Shown one piece after another: positions 26,246 to 35,767 of a stretch of 64,000 nt of DNA. A program made the translations under genes and the position numbers. The DNA comes from Limnohabitans sp. GTDB taxonomy: Bacteria > Pseudomonadota > Gammaproteobacteria > Burkholderiales > Burkholderiaceae_C. The stretch spans positions 1,736,001 through 1,800,000 of the forward strand of contig NZ_JAAVVW010000003.1 in the NCBI RefSeq assembly GCF_023910625.1, given 5' to 3'. The notes below the pieces were generated by a model. It had not been told where the DNA came from. It did not search any database and saw only the letters and a program-made list of their open reading frames with translations. How positions within the stretch are numbered: position 1 is the stretch's first letter; every line of letters begins with the position of its first letter.

Positions 26246-27193
26246 TCAAGCTTTCTTCATCATTTCTTCAAGCTTGATGGCATCGGCACAAAAAGCGCGG
26301 ATGCCCTCGGCCAGCTTTTCGGTAGCCATGGCATCTTCATTGAGCGCCAAGCGGAAAGAGGCTTCGTCATAGGCCACGGCGGGCAAGTCCATGCTCTGGG
26401 CCGCTGCAGCGTCGAGCGCCTTGACCAAAGGCGCATCGCTGGCGGCCAACTGCGCCAACAATTCAGGGCTGATGGTCAGCAAATCGCACCCGGCCAGTGC
26501 GGTGATTTGCCCGATGTTGCGAAACGACGCGCCCATGACTTCGGTGGCGATGCCGTGCTTTTTGTAGTGGTTGAAAATCGCCCGCACCGACTGCACACCG
26601 GGGTCGTTGGCACCCGACATGGCCGCTTCGTCCCAAGCAGCGCCTGCGCTCTTTTTATACCAGTCGTAAATCCGGCCCACAAAGGGCGAAATGAGTTGCA
26701 CTTTGGCCTGGCCACAGGCCACGGCCTGGCAAAACGAAAACAGCAGCGTCAGGTTGCAGCGGATGCCTTCGCGCTGCAGCTCGGCTGCGGCCTGGATGCC
26801 CTCCCAAGTCGCGGCAATCTTGATCAACACGCGTTCGCGGGCAATGCCCTGCGCCGCATAGAGCGCCATGATGCGCCGCGCGCGCGCCACCGTGGTGGCA
26901 GAGTCAAAACTCAGGCGCGCATCCACTTCGGTCGACACACGGCCGGGAATGGTCTTCAAAATCTCGCAACCAAAACGCACCAGCAAATGGTCCATCACCC
27001 CATCCAGCGGCTGGCCCCGATGCTTCGCAACGGCCTCGGCCAACAGGGGTGCGTATTCGGGCTTTTGCACGGCCTTCAAAATCAAGGACGGGTTGGTGGT
27101 CGCGTCCTGCGGCTGGAACTGTGCCAACTGTTTGAAGTCGCCGGTATCGGCCACCACGGTGGTGAATTGTTTGAGGGCGTCGAGTTGGCTCAT
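26246..27193 (-). CDS. tal: Transaldolase
   Basis: A 315-residue class I transaldolase of the pentose phosphate pathway. The Schiff-base lysine is in [15 protein letters not shown] near residue 131 and the N-terminal [10 protein letters not shown] motif is present. It is divergent from zwf; the 81-bp gap between them holds a dyad that may bind HexR. Confidence 0.95.
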   Translation of the reverse strand: MSQLDALKQFTTVVADTGDFKQLAQFQPQDATTNPSLILKAVQKPEYAPLLAEAVAKHRGQPLDGVMDHLLVRFGCEILKTIPGRVSTEVDARLSFDSATTVARARRIMALYAAQGIARERVLIKIAATWEGIQAAAELQREGIRCNLTLLFSFCQAVACGQAKVQLISPFVGRIYDWYKKSAGAAWDEAAMSGANDPGVQSVRAIFNHYKKHGIATEVMGASFRNIGQITALAGCDLLTISPELLAQLAASDAPLVKALDAAAAQSMDLPAVAYDEASFRLALNEDAMATEKLAEGIRAFCADAIKLEEMMKKA

Positions 27194-27225
27194 GTTCGTT
27201 TCAAAAATCTAGCTTGAATTATCAT

Positions 27226-27240
27226 TGAAACAAAGTTACA
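27226..27240. promoter_or_regulatory. Candidate HexR operator between tal and zwf
   Basis: TGAAACAAAGTTACA is an inverted repeat with one mismatch (TGAAAC against TGTAAC, 3-bp centre). A further TGTAAC half lies at 27258. It sits between two divergent genes that are HexR targets in many proteobacteria, and hexR itself is downstream of zwf. The match to HexR-type sites is by resemblance only. Confidence 0.45.
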
Positions 27241-27274
27241 TTACAAAATCTTTTTTATGTAACTCAAGAACAGC

Positions 27275-28738
27275 ATGGCGTTTGATCTGGTTTTCTTTGG
27301 CGGCACCGGCGACCTGGTCTGGCGCAAACTCATGCCCGCCTTGTTCCAGGCCTTTCGCCACGAGACCTTGCCCGAGGGTGGTCGCATCATTGGCGTGGGC
27401 CGCGACGATCTGAACGACGAACAGTACCGCCAACAAATCCAGTCGCGCTTTGAGCAAGTCGAAGGCGACAAACGGCCCAACCCCGAAGAGTTTGCACGCT
27501 TTGCCAGCCTGCTGTGCTACGTGCGCGTGGACTTGTCACGTCCCGCAGCCTATGCCGCGCTGTCTGCCCGCCTGGCCGAGCGCCAGACCGACAGCGTGGT
27601 GATGTACCTGTCCACCGCGCCCGGCCTGTTCACCACCGTGTGCGAACAACTCGCCGCCAATGGTCTGAACACGCCCAAGACCCGCATCGTGCTGGAAAAG
27701 CCCCTGGGCCATGACCTGGACTCCAACCGTGCCATCAACGCAGCCGTTGGCCGTGTCTTCAAAGAGCAGCAAATCTTCCGCATCGACCACTACCTGGGCA
27801 AGCCCGCAGTACAAAACCTGTTGGCCATGCGCTTTGGCAACGCCCTGTTTGAGCCCCTGTGGCGGCGCGAGCACATTGCCAACATCCAGATCACCATGGC
27901 CGAAGAGCTGGGCGTGGAAAAGCGCGGAGGCTTTTACGACAGCACCGGCGCGCTGCGCGACATGGTGCAAAACCACGCCCTGCAACTGCTGTGTGCCATC
28001 GCCATGGAGCCGCCCATCAACGCGCATGCCGACGCCATCCGCGACGAAAAACTCAAGGTGCTGCGCGCACTTAAGCGCTGGACCCCCGAGACCCTGGGCC
28101 AGCACATCATTCGCGGCCAGTACAGCGCGGGCAGCATCTTCGGCCACCCCATGCCCGGCTACCGCGACGAGCCAGGCGTGAACCCGCAAAGCAGCACCGA
28201 AACCTTTGTGGCCCTGCGCACCGAAATCGCCAACTGGCGCTGGGCGGGCGTGCCGTTTTACATTCGCACCGGCAAGCGCATGGCCGCGCAAGAGGCGCAC
28301 ATCGACATCAACTTCCGCCCCACCCCGCACGAAATTTTCAAAAGCCCCGCCAGCCACGCCAACAAACTGACCATCCACCTGCAACCCAAAGACGGGTTGG
28401 AGTTGCACCTGTTGGCCCAAGGCCAAAGCAAACGCGGCCAAAGCGCCAGCGGCGCAACACTCAGCCCGGTGCACCTGGACCTGGACTTTGACAAACGCTT
28501 TGGCAGCCAACGCGTCGGCGCCTACGAGCGCTTGCTGCTGGATGTGCTCGATGGCCGCCTCAACCTGTTTGTGCGCAGCGACGAACAAGAAGAAGCCTGG
28601 CGCTGGGTCGAACCCATCTTGCAACACTGGAGCAGCGACCCCACCGGCCCGCGCCCCTACGCCGCAGGCACCTGGGGCCCCAGCGCATCGAGTGCCATGA
28701 TCGCGCGCGACGGCTTTTGCTGGTCTGAAGAAGGCTAA
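27275..28738 (+). CDS. zwf: Glucose-6-phosphate 1-dehydrogenase
   Basis: A 487-residue enzyme that oxidises glucose 6-phosphate to 6-phosphogluconolactone with NAD(P)+. The nucleotide-binding [11 protein letters not shown] motif stands at the N-terminus and the active-site [13 protein letters not shown] motif near residue 169. It is the first gene of a unit with hexR 12 bp downstream, divergent from tal. Confidence 0.96.
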   Translation: MAFDLVFFGGTGDLVWRKLMPALFQAFRHETLPEGGRIIGVGRDDLNDEQYRQQIQSRFEQVEGDKRPNPEEFARFASLLCYVRVDLSRPAAYAALSARLAERQTDSVVMYLSTAPGLFTTVCEQLAANGLNTPKTRIVLEKPLGHDLDSNRAINAAVGRVFKEQQIFRIDHYLGKPAVQNLLAMRFGNALFEPLWRREHIANIQITMAEELGVEKRGGFYDSTGALRDMVQNHALQLLCAIAMEPPINAHADAIRDEKLKVLRALKRWTPETLGQHIIRGQYSAGSIFGHPMPGYRDEPGVNPQSSTETFVALRTEIANWRWAGVPFYIRTGKRMAAQEAHIDINFRPTPHEIFKSPASHANKLTIHLQPKDGLELHLLAQGQSKRGQSASGATLSPVHLDLDFDKRFGSQRVGAYERLLLDVLDGRLNLFVRSDEQEEAWRWVEPILQHWSSDPTGPRPYAAGTWGPSASSAMIARDGFCWSEEG

Positions 28739-28750
28739 AAGGAATCCACC

Positions 28751-29596
28751 ATGCTCGACCGAATCAAAGCCTGCCTGCCCTCGCTGGCGCCAGCCGAGCA
28801 ACGCGTGGGCAAGCTGGTGCTGACCGACCCCCGCGCCTTTGCCAACTTGCCCGTGACCGAACTGGCCGACCGCGCCCATGTCAGCAAACCCACCGTGGTC
28901 CGCTTTTGTCGCAGCGTGGGTTACGACGGCTTGTCCGACTTCAAACTCAAACTGGCCGGCAGCGTCAGCGAAGGCGTGCCCTTCATCCACCGCAGTGTGG
29001 ACGCCGACGACAAAACCAGCGACATCGCCGTCAAGGTCATCGACAACACCGTGGCCGCGTTTTTGAAGTACCGCAACGACGCCAGTTTCTTCGCGCTGGA
29101 CCATGCGGCCCAAGCCCTGGCCGCCACACAAAAAACCAACCGCCGCATCGAGTTTTATGGCGTGGGCAACTCCGGCATCGTGGCGCAAGACGCTCAGCAC
29201 AAATTCTTCCGTCTGGGCGTCAACGCCATCGCCTACAGCGACGGCCACATGCAGGTCATGAGCGCCTCCATGCTCCAGCCGGGAGACTGCGCCGTCATCA
29301 TCTCCAACTCGGGCCGCACGCGTGACCTGATGGACGCCTGCGACATTGCCAAAAAACAAGGGGCCACAACCATCGTCATCACTGCCAGCGGTTCGCCCCT
29401 GGCCAGCGCCGGGCACATCCACCTGACAGCCGACCACCCCGAGGGCTATGACAAATACAGCCCCATGGTCTCGCGATTGCTGCACCTGCTCATCATCGAC
29501 ATCCTGGCCACCACAGTCGCCCTGCGCATCGGCGAAGCCCTGCAACCGGCCCTGCGCGACATGAAGAAAAACCTCAGCAGCAAGCGCTACACCTGA
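28751..29596 (+). CDS. hexR: HexR-type RpiR-family regulator
   Basis: A 281-residue regulator with an N-terminal RpiR helix-turn-helix (LADRAHVSKPTVVRFCRSVG at 38-57) and a C-terminal SIS sugar-phosphate domain (YGVGNSGIVAQDA and IISNSGRTRDL). HexR represses zwf and Entner-Doudoroff genes and is released by 2-keto-3-deoxy-6-phosphogluconate. Its place 12 bp behind zwf supports the name. Confidence 0.88.
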   Translation: MLDRIKACLPSLAPAEQRVGKLVLTDPRAFANLPVTELADRAHVSKPTVVRFCRSVGYDGLSDFKLKLAGSVSEGVPFIHRSVDADDKTSDIAVKVIDNTVAAFLKYRNDASFFALDHAAQALAATQKTNRRIEFYGVGNSGIVAQDAQHKFFRLGVNAIAYSDGHMQVMSASMLQPGDCAVIISNSGRTRDLMDACDIAKKQGATTIVITASGSPLASAGHIHLTADHPEGYDKYSPMVSRLLHLLIIDILATTVALRIGEALQPALRDMKKNLSSKRYT

Positions 29597-29723
29597 AACC
29601 CGGACAGACCACACCCAAATCGCGACGCACCCCACCCCGGTAAAATCCTGTTTTTGCCAGCCCGCACAGGGCACGGCCATCACGGGGGCAACATGGCCAC
29701 CCGCAAGCTCTTCAGGACCCCTT

Positions 29724-31352
29724 GTGACCTACGCCAACGAGACCCGGCGCCGCCGGACTTTTGCCATCATTTCCCACCCCGACGCGGGTAAAACCACGCT
29801 GACCGAAAAGCTCTTGCTGTTCTCGGGCGCGATCCAGATCGCCGGTTCGGTCAAGGCCCGCAAGGCCTCGCGCCACGCCACGTCCGACTGGATGGAAATC
29901 GAAAAGCAGCGCGGCATCTCGGTGGCCTCGTCTGTCATGCAAATGCTCTACCGCGACCACGTCATCAACCTGCTCGACACCCCCGGCCACAAAGACTTCA
30001 GCGAAGACACCTACCGCGTGCTGACTGCCGTGGACTCGGCCCTGATGGTGATCGACGCGGCCAACGGTGTGGAAGCGCAAACCCGCCGCCTGATCGAGGT
30101 TTGCCGTCAACGCAACACGCCCATCATCACCTTTGTCAACAAGATGGACCGCGAAGTGCGCGACCCGCTCGACATCCTGGACGAAGTTGAACGCGAGTTG
30201 GGCATGCCCTGCGTGCCCATGACCTGGCCTATCGGCCAAGGCAAATCGTTTGGCGGCATCGTCAACCTGCGCACAAAGGCCATGACCGTGTTCGACTCCG
30301 GCAGCGAACGCCTGCCGCAAGACTTCGAAACCATCTCCCTCACCGAGCAAGCCCAACTGGCCGAGCGCTTTGGCCTGGAATGGCAAACCGCCATGGACAG
30401 CATGGAGCTGGCCACCGGCGCATCGCCCGCGTTTGACGAAGCCGCCTTCTTGTCGGGCAAGCAAACCCCCGTGTTCTTCGGCTCCGGCGTGAACAACTTC
30501 GGTGTGATGGAAGTGCTCGACGCCCTGGTCGACCTGGCCCCCGCGCCCCGGCCCCGCACCAGCAACCTGCTGGTCAACAAGCAGCCCGTGGTCAAAGAGA
30601 TCCAGCCCGAAGACAGCGCGTTTTCGGGCGTGGTGTTCAAGGTGCAAGCCAACATGGACGCCAACCACCGCGACCGCATCGCCTTTGTGCGCATGGCGTC
30701 TGGCAAATACACCCCCGGCATGAAGCTCAAGGTGCAGCGCACCGCCAAAGAACTGCGCCCCACCAGCGTGGTCACCTTCCTCTCGCAACGGCGCGAAGCG
30801 GTGGACGAAGCCTATGCCGGAGACATCATTGGCTTCACCACCCACGGCGGCGTGCAACTGGGCGACACCATCACCGACGGCGCGAATCTGCAATTCACCG
30901 GTCTGCCGTTTTTTGCGCCCGAACTCTTCATGACCGTGATCCTGAAAAACCCGCTGCGCACCAAGCAACTGCAAACCGGCCTCGACCAATTGGGCGAAGA
31001 AGGCGCGATCCAGGTCTTCAAACCCGAAATCGGCGGCCCCATGCTGCTGGGCGCGGTCGGTCAACTGCAGTTTGAAGTGGTGCAGCACCGCCTCAAAGCC
31101 GAATACGACTGCGACGTGCGGCTGGAAGGCTGCCAATACACCGGCGCCCGCTGGATCACCGCCGACACCCCGGCCGAACTGCGCGAGTTCACCAACGCCT
31201 ACCCACAGCGCATGTCGCTCGACGCGGCTGGCACCTTGGCCTATTTGTGCACCAGCCCCTACGACGTGCGCCTGGCGCAAGAGCGCTTCCCCAAAATCCA
31301 CTTTCACCCCCTGCGCGAACACGCGGGCCTGGCACTCGGCACAGCAGGCTGA
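29724..31352 (+). CDS. prfC: Peptide chain release factor 3
   Basis: A 542-residue GTPase that recycles release factors RF1 and RF2 from the ribosome. The P-loop SHPDAGKTTLTEKL is at about residues 17-30, G2/G3 regions follow (EKQRGISV, DTPGHKDFSEDTYR) and NKMD is the G4 motif. The start is a GTG at 29724. Transcribed alone, with palindromic GGGGTCAGACCCC repeats right behind its stop. Confidence 0.96.
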   Translation: MTYANETRRRRTFAIISHPDAGKTTLTEKLLLFSGAIQIAGSVKARKASRHATSDWMEIEKQRGISVASSVMQMLYRDHVINLLDTPGHKDFSEDTYRVLTAVDSALMVIDAANGVEAQTRRLIEVCRQRNTPIITFVNKMDREVRDPLDILDEVERELGMPCVPMTWPIGQGKSFGGIVNLRTKAMTVFDSGSERLPQDFETISLTEQAQLAERFGLEWQTAMDSMELATGASPAFDEAAFLSGKQTPVFFGSGVNNFGVMEVLDALVDLAPAPRPRTSNLLVNKQPVVKEIQPEDSAFSGVVFKVQANMDANHRDRIAFVRMASGKYTPGMKLKVQRTAKELRPTSVVTFLSQRREAVDEAYAGDIIGFTTHGGVQLGDTITDGANLQFTGLPFFAPELFMTVILKNPLRTKQLQTGLDQLGEEGAIQVFKPEIGGPMLLGAVGQLQFEVVQHRLKAEYDCDVRLEGCQYTGARWITADTPAELREFTNAYPQRMSLDAAGTLAYLCTSPYDVRLAQERFPKIHFHPLREHAGLALGTAG

Positions 31353-31440
31353 CCCCTTCATCGGGATCTGACCCCGATTCATTAATTGGGGTCAGACCCC
31401 AATTCATTGGTTCATTGTGAATTGGGGTCAGATCCCGATG
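31349..31440. repeat. Cluster of GGGGTCAGACCCC-type palindromic repeats, left
   Basis: Four related units lie here (CTGACCCC, GATCTGACCCCGATT, AATTGGGGTCAGACCCCAATT, AATTGGGGTCAGATCCCGAT). The third is a perfect 21-bp palindrome. More units occur at 32244-32300 and 33603-33625, so they bracket the HAD gene. Such repeats are common between genes in beta-proteobacteria. Confidence 0.85.
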
Positions 31441-31461
31441 AAATCAACGACATTGCTCACC

Positions 31462-32247
31462 ATGCGTCCCCTCTCCATCTGGCAGGTTCCGAGCCCCCTC
31501 ATTGGCGTCTTCACCGACATCGACGACACACTCACCACCGACGGGGCCATCACAGCCGATGCCCTGCAGGCACTGGCAGACCTGAAAACGGCGGGCCTGC
31601 ATGTGGTGCCCATCACCGGGCGGCCTGCGGGCTGGAGCGAGCCCTTTGCGGCCCGTTGGCCGGTAGACGCCATCGTGGCCGAAAACGGTGCGGTTGGCCT
31701 GCAGCACTCGGCGGCACAAGGGCTGCGCAAGCTCTACCAGCAAGACACCGCCACGCGCAGCGCCAACTTCGCTCGCATGCAGCAGGTGCTGGCGCACATC
31801 GAACGCAAGGTGCCCGGAGCGAACCGCTCACACGACAGCGCCGGCCGCGAAACCGACATCGCCATCGACCACAGCGAATTCAGCCAACTGCCCGCCAAAG
31901 CCATGGAAGAAGTCGTGCGCCACATGCAAACCGCAGGCATGACCGCCACCGTCAGCAGCATCCACATCAATGGCTGGTTTGGCGAGCACAACAAACTCAG
32001 CGGAGCCCGGTGGATCGTGCGCGAATTGTGGGGGCGCGAGCTCGATGCAGAAATCGACCGCTGGGTCTATGTCGGCGACTCAACCAACGACCAGATCATG
32101 TTTGCACACTTTGCCAACAGCATCGGCGTGGCCAACATCCGCCGATTTGAAGCACAACTGAGCCAGCCCCCGCGCTACATCACCCCTGGCGAACGCGGTG
32201 CCGGATTTGCCCAAGTCGTGCAACACCTGTTGCGCCCGACCCATTAA
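31462..32247 (+). CDS. HAD-superfamily (Cof/SPP-like) sugar phosphatase
   Basis: A 261-residue haloacid-dehalogenase-type phosphatase. Motif I is TDIDDTLTTDG with nucleophile D19 and acid D21, motif II lies in PITGRPAGW and motif IV is VGDSTNDQIMF. The type II cap in between suggests a sugar phosphate substrate such as sucrose 6-phosphate or mannosyl-3-phosphoglycerate. The start is uncertain: ATGs at 31438 and 31462 are both possible and no good ribosome site decides. The gene is bracketed by palindromic repeats, as if it were carried with them. Confidence 0.82.
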   Translation: MRPLSIWQVPSPLIGVFTDIDDTLTTDGAITADALQALADLKTAGLHVVPITGRPAGWSEPFAARWPVDAIVAENGAVGLQHSAAQGLRKLYQQDTATRSANFARMQQVLAHIERKVPGANRSHDSAGRETDIAIDHSEFSQLPAKAMEEVVRHMQTAGMTATVSSIHINGWFGEHNKLSGARWIVRELWGRELDAEIDRWVYVGDSTNDQIMFAHFANSIGVANIRRFEAQLSQPPRYITPGERGAGFAQVVQHLLRPTH

Positions 32248-32300
32248 TCGGGGTCTGACCCCAATAACTGCTGACCCCAATAACTGACCCCAATAACTTT
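32244..32300. repeat. Cluster of GGGGTCAGACCCC-type repeats, right
   Basis: ATCGGGGTCTGACCCCAAT followed by two partial units (CTGACCCCAATAACTGACC type). It immediately follows the HAD gene stop. The remaining bases to 32386 show nothing that I can name. Confidence 0.8.
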
Positions 32301-32386
32301 GGCAATTGCGCCAACACACCATGAATGTTGTCAAGAATGACAACACTTGTGAGGAAGCTAAAACCACGCATCACAACCTTCTTTTG

Positions 32387-32590
32387 CTAGAAGCGATGGT
32401 TCCCCTGCACCCACAAACGGGGCGACTTGTCCCGGTCAGAGGTTGCCGCTGCGCCGCTGCCGCGCCAGGCCAGAGTGGCGCTCACGCTGAAAGCGTCAAA
32501 CACCGCTGTCTGCCCAACGCCATAGCCTGAAAGTCTGCGTTGATTCTTGCCCGCAATAAACCTAAATCCGGCAGTTACCCTGCCGCTGTA
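32387..32590 (-). pseudogene. C-terminal remnant of a TpsB-like outer-membrane transporter
   Basis: About 68 codons on the minus strand read as amphipathic beta strands with the RRLSGYGVG, SATLAWRGSG and SPRLWVQ segments and a final Phe. This looks like the barrel end of a two-partner secretion transporter (ShlB/FhaC type). Everything upstream is replaced by transposase DNA. I recognise it from the strand pattern only, so another barrel protein is possible. Confidence 0.45.
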
Positions 32591-32877
32591 AGTTGGGCTG
32601 ACGGTAGCCAAGGTGGCAGTGGGCGCGTGATTTTGGCCACCACGTAGTCCAGAAATGTCTGCCATCGATCCGCAAAAGGCAACTGCTCCGCAACATCCCT
32701 GACATGACTTAAAGCCGCACGAATGTTGGCGATGAGCGCGAGCAACTTGTCCTTGGCAGCATGCATCGGTGTCAGATACAGCGTTGTCTGTCCCGCATGT
32801 TTGACAGCGCGCCCCACACTGGCAAGCAATAACGCTCGGCTGGTGATGGCTTCCATGCGTGACTGATAGAGCGCATT
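32575..32877 (-). mobile_element. Transposase C-terminal fragment, IS1380-like
   Basis: About 100 codons on the minus strand include MEAITSRALLLASVGRAVKH, AGQTTLYLTPMHAA and ITRPLPP. I associate these with the C-terminus of IS1380/DDE group 1 transposases. The N-terminal catalytic parts are absent, so this is a dead remnant, joined at one side to the TpsB remnant and at the other to an IS91-type fragment. Confidence 0.45.
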
Positions 32878-32922
32878 GCGGCGCTGGCCTAACCGCCTAC
32901 GAGGCAAAACGAGCCAGCCAAC

Positions 32923-33282
32923 ATGAGCGAGGGCGCGCCGGGGGCGGTGCCGCTGGGCCGTGCGAGCCCACCCACGAAGCCTGCACTACCCAAACGTTCA
33001 CCGGCGCATTACCTGTGGGCTGTGTTGATCGTCTGCATTTACGAAGTGTTCCCGCTCTTGTGCCCCAAGTGCGGTGGGCAGATGCGCCTGATCGCCTTCA
33101 TGACCGAGGGCGTGCAGATCCGGCGGATTCTCGATCACATCGGCGTCGACTCGCTGGCGGGTAGCACTGCGCCCGCCATACCCGGCGCACCGCTAATCCC
33201 TCTTGTGAACAGCGCATTTTGGCGGTGGATCGGCCAGGCGCGGCCTTGCTGCGGGCGCGGTGCAAGTTTCTACGTGGGTTGA
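32923..33282 (+). mobile_element. IS91-family transposase C-terminal fragment
   Basis: The open frame encodes a segment typical of the end of Y2-type IS91/IS801 transposases: YLWAVLIVCIYEVFPLLCPK, then CPKCGGQMRLIAFMTEGVQI and IRRILDHIGVD. The HUH catalytic domain is missing. The last part (from about 33180) no longer resembles the family. Confidence 0.75.
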
Positions 33283-33312
33283 GGGCTCTTCCAAGGGGCG
33301 ATACTTGGCCTC

Positions 33313-33599
33313 ATGCGGTTGAAATGCTTATCCGTGTTCCGTCCGCAAACAGGTTACTGCGACGACATCTTGGCCGAGGCAGCGGCACTGCTAGAGGGCT
33401 TGACTATCAACCATCCATTTGTGGATGGGAACAAGCGAATTGCTTTTGCTGCTGCAGATGTGTTCCTGCGCATCAATGGCTGGCGGTTGCAGCGTGCGCC
33501 GATGCAGATTCACGCTGAGATGATCGGGATGCTCGAGTCTCGTTTGACATCGCGCACTTGGCCCTGTGGCTTCGCAGTTTCGCCGCACGGGCAATCTGA
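33313..33599 (+). pseudogene. Doc/Fic toxin gene, truncated and frameshifted
   Basis: The frame carries the Fic core HPFVDGNKRIAFAAADVFLR, the active-site motif of the Doc toxin that phosphorylates EF-Tu. The N-terminal half ahead of FRPQTGYCDDILAEA is absent. Near 33538 the reading shifts: the second frame continues with a Doc-like end (FDIAHLALWLRSF) to a stop at 33597-33599. No Phd antitoxin gene is left. A decayed toxin gene. Confidence 0.8.
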
Positions 33600-33709
33600 T
33601 CGTCATTGGGGTCAGATCGCCAATGTTTTGTCAGCCAAGCTGCCTTCGTGCGGCTTTGTTGTTTGTGGGCGATAAAAAATGTATCAATCGGGCAGGCTGT
33701 CCCGGTTCG

Positions 33710-33979
33710 TTATCGATTTCGGGCTGCGTGATTCAATCTCAAAATTTCAACATATTCGCCACGCATTCGGTAAATGGCGATGTAGTTTTTGTGCAGGACC
33801 AGCTCACGCGTACCGGGCACGCGGCCAGCGCGGCCCATGCCAGGATGGGCCTGTAGCTGAGTCACTGCGGCTTGCAACTCCAGCACAAAGCTGGTGGCAC
33901 GGGTCGGGTTGTCTTGAGCAATGAAGCCAGCGATTTCATCCACAGACGCGAGCGCTGCCCGGGTCCACTTGATCGACAT
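33710..33979 (-). CDS. ParE/RelE-family toxin
   Basis: An 89-residue RelE/ParE-fold toxin. Features are WTRAALASVDEIAGFIAQDN at the N-terminus, HPGMGRAGRVPGTRELV in the middle and the ending VEILRLNHAARNR. ParE members inhibit DNA gyrase. The start lies 3 bp after the antitoxin stop. The pair looks complete and is the only intact one on the minus strand of this scrap region. Confidence 0.9.
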   Translation of the reverse strand: MSIKWTRAALASVDEIAGFIAQDNPTRATSFVLELQAAVTQLQAHPGMGRAGRVPGTRELVLHKNYIAIYRMRGEYVEILRLNHAARNR

Positions 33980-33982
33980 GGG

Positions 33983-34219
33983 TCAAGCGCCGTATTTGGC
34001 AAACACTGCTTTAACCTGATTGTCGGTTGCGAATTCGCCTGCATCGGCTTCTTTGATGGCTTCATGGATGTCACGAATTTGCCAGGATTCACTCTGGACA
34101 TAGTGGGTCAGCGCATCGATGGCCAAGAAGCTTTTTGTGCGTGCGGTCGCCTTGGCCAACTCTTCGATCTGCTTGTAAAGCGCCTCGGGTAGGCGTACGT
34201 TGATGGTTCTGGCAGTCAT
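33983..34219 (-). CDS. ParD-like ribbon-helix-helix antitoxin
   Basis: A 78-residue antitoxin with an N-terminal ribbon-helix-helix (TINVRLPEALYKQIEELAKA) and a C-terminal part with ESWQIRDIHEAIKEADAGEF that wraps the toxin. The ATG at 34219 follows AGGAGTG. A TGTATTACAC-like dyad (TGTGTAATACACC at 34240-34252) stands upstream and may be the operator. Forms an operon with the ParE-like toxin. Confidence 0.88.
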   Translation of the reverse strand: MTARTINVRLPEALYKQIEELAKATARTKSFLAIDALTHYVQSESWQIRDIHEAIKEADAGEFATDNQVKAVFAKYGA

Positions 34220-34352
34220 GACGTAACACTCCTGTGTATGTGTAATACACCGCATTATCCAATTCACAAACCTCAAGGTCAATGCGTTGTTTGGGACAGC
34301 CATCCAATTCCAGCCTCCTCAAGGCAGGCCAAGAAAATCATCGATCAGGTTC

Positions 34353-34679
34353 TCAAAGCACCTCGGCGCAGAAAGTGGAAGGGGGCACGATGCGTGTTCG
34401 GCCAGCACTACCCTGTTGAATCAGACCTGCACGTCGGTCACCGGTTACCAAGTAATCGGCCTCACTCGCCAATGCCATGGAAAGCAGAAAAACATCGTCC
34501 GGATCGTGCAAGTCCATGTCATCCGGGGGCGGTGGCAAATTGACGACCACAATGGCGCGTTGCATGTTGTTGATCATGGTGCCGACACGGTGGGCTGGCA
34601 GGATGGTCCTGAGTTTTGGGCAGCGACTCACGCGTCGCAGCCCCTCAAGCTGAGCGGTTGAGGTCACCAGCTCGAATTT
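34353..34679 (-). pseudogene. PIN-family toxin (COG1569 type), N-terminally deleted
   Basis: The frame runs FELVTSTAQLEGLRRVS and continues with DPDDVFLLSMALASEADYLV and TGDRRAGL, the central and C-terminal parts of a PIN-domain toxin. The N-terminal strand with the first catalytic Asp is missing. It is joined directly to an antitoxin fragment, so one internal deletion removed the end of the antitoxin and the start of the toxin. Confidence 0.72.
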
Positions 34680-34689
34680 GGCTGCACGT

Positions 34690-34812
34690 CATGCACGATG
34701 AATGACATCCGGTGGTCCGTAAGCCGAGATCAGTGCTCCCAGAAGCAATGAACATGCGAACGGATTGGTCGGGGTCAGGCGAAACAGCAATGTTCCAGCG
34801 AACTGAGTCCAT
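34690..34812 (-). pseudogene. Antitoxin fragment belonging to the PIN toxin remnant
   Basis: From an ATG at 34812 the frame reads MDSVRWNIAVSPDPDQSVRM, the start of ribbon-helix-helix antitoxins that pair with COG1569 PIN toxins. After FIASG the sequence no longer matches the family. Only about 22 codons are recognisable. Confidence 0.6.
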
Positions 34813-34861
34813 GACTTCTCCAGTGTTTGGGTGTTTGAGTTTTTATACACCCAAGCAGTAG

Positions 34862-35304
34862 TGTCCGGTTAAAAAGTGAACAAATTCAACTGCTTAGCGC
34901 AGTCAGGTGGTTCGGTTGTGTAGGCATCTGTCTGCAAGGCGCATGAAATCGACGTTTTCTCGAAAACAGACACCGACAAAATCTGTAGAAAAGTGTAGAG
35001 CGAGGCCTTCAATTGCAACTCCTTCTTGACAATGGCAATCAGCACGTAAGTGGCCACGGCGCACCAAATTTGCGTCTTGACTGCGTTCTCGCTGGTGCCC
35101 AAAAACTTCTTGATGCGCAGATGCTGCTTGATCCATTTGAAGAACAACTCGACCTGCCAACGGTTCTTGTACAGGGCTGTGATGGTCAACGCTGGCAGTG
35201 TCATGTTGTGGGTCAGAAAGACCAGCACCTTTCCCGTCTGCGGGTCCTTGAACTTGATGCGCCGCAAGTGCTCGGGGTAGTCCTTGCTGGCGTAGTGCCC
35301 AATT
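34862..35304 (-). mobile_element. IS4-family transposase, C-terminal fragment with one IS end
   Basis: About 145 codons on the minus strand read as the end of an IS4-type DDE transposase: TALYKNRWQVELFFKWIKQH with the catalytic Glu, then LRIKKFLGTSENAVKTQIW. The stop is at 34869. TGTCCGGTTAAAAAGTGAAC at 34862-34881 looks like the terminal inverted repeat of such elements. The 5' part of the transposase is replaced by galE DNA at about 35304. Confidence 0.85.
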
Positions 35305-35711
35305 TGATTCCGCTGGCTTTGCAGGTAGCCGCAGGGCGCAGGCCGCACCTGCAGGTGTTTGGGCGCGATTACGACACGCCCGATGGCACTTGCGTGCGCG
35401 ACTATGTGCATGTGCAAGATTTGTGTGCTGCGCACTGGCTGGCTTTGCAGTCGCTGATGGGCGGCGCTGGCAGCCAGCAGTTCAACTTGGGCAACGGGCG
35501 GGGGTTTTCGGTGCAAGAGGTGATTGACGCGGTGAAACGGGTGACGGGTCGGCCCTTGGCGCTGATGGACCAGCCCCGGCGCTGGGGTGATCCGGCCCGG
35601 CTGGTGGCAGACCCTGCTCTGGCCCAACGCGTTTTGGGCTGGCAAGCCCAATTCACCGATTTGGACATCCTCATCGCCCACGCTTGGCGCTGGGAAAATC
35701 GCAAGTGCTGA
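35302..35711 (+). pseudogene. galE (UDP-glucose 4-epimerase) 3' fragment
   Basis: About 135 codons of the C-terminal part of GalE, with VFGRDYDTPDGTCVRDYVHV and QQFNLGNGRGFSVQEVI, and the normal stop. The NAD-binding half with GxxGxxG is gone; the frame begins at the junction with the IS4 fragment. The split fits an IS insertion followed by deletion of one side. Confidence 0.85.
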
Positions 35712-35767
35712 TGCCTTGGTTTTGATGCTCCATTCTTCGAGATAGCATTTTTTGATATCATTGAAGC

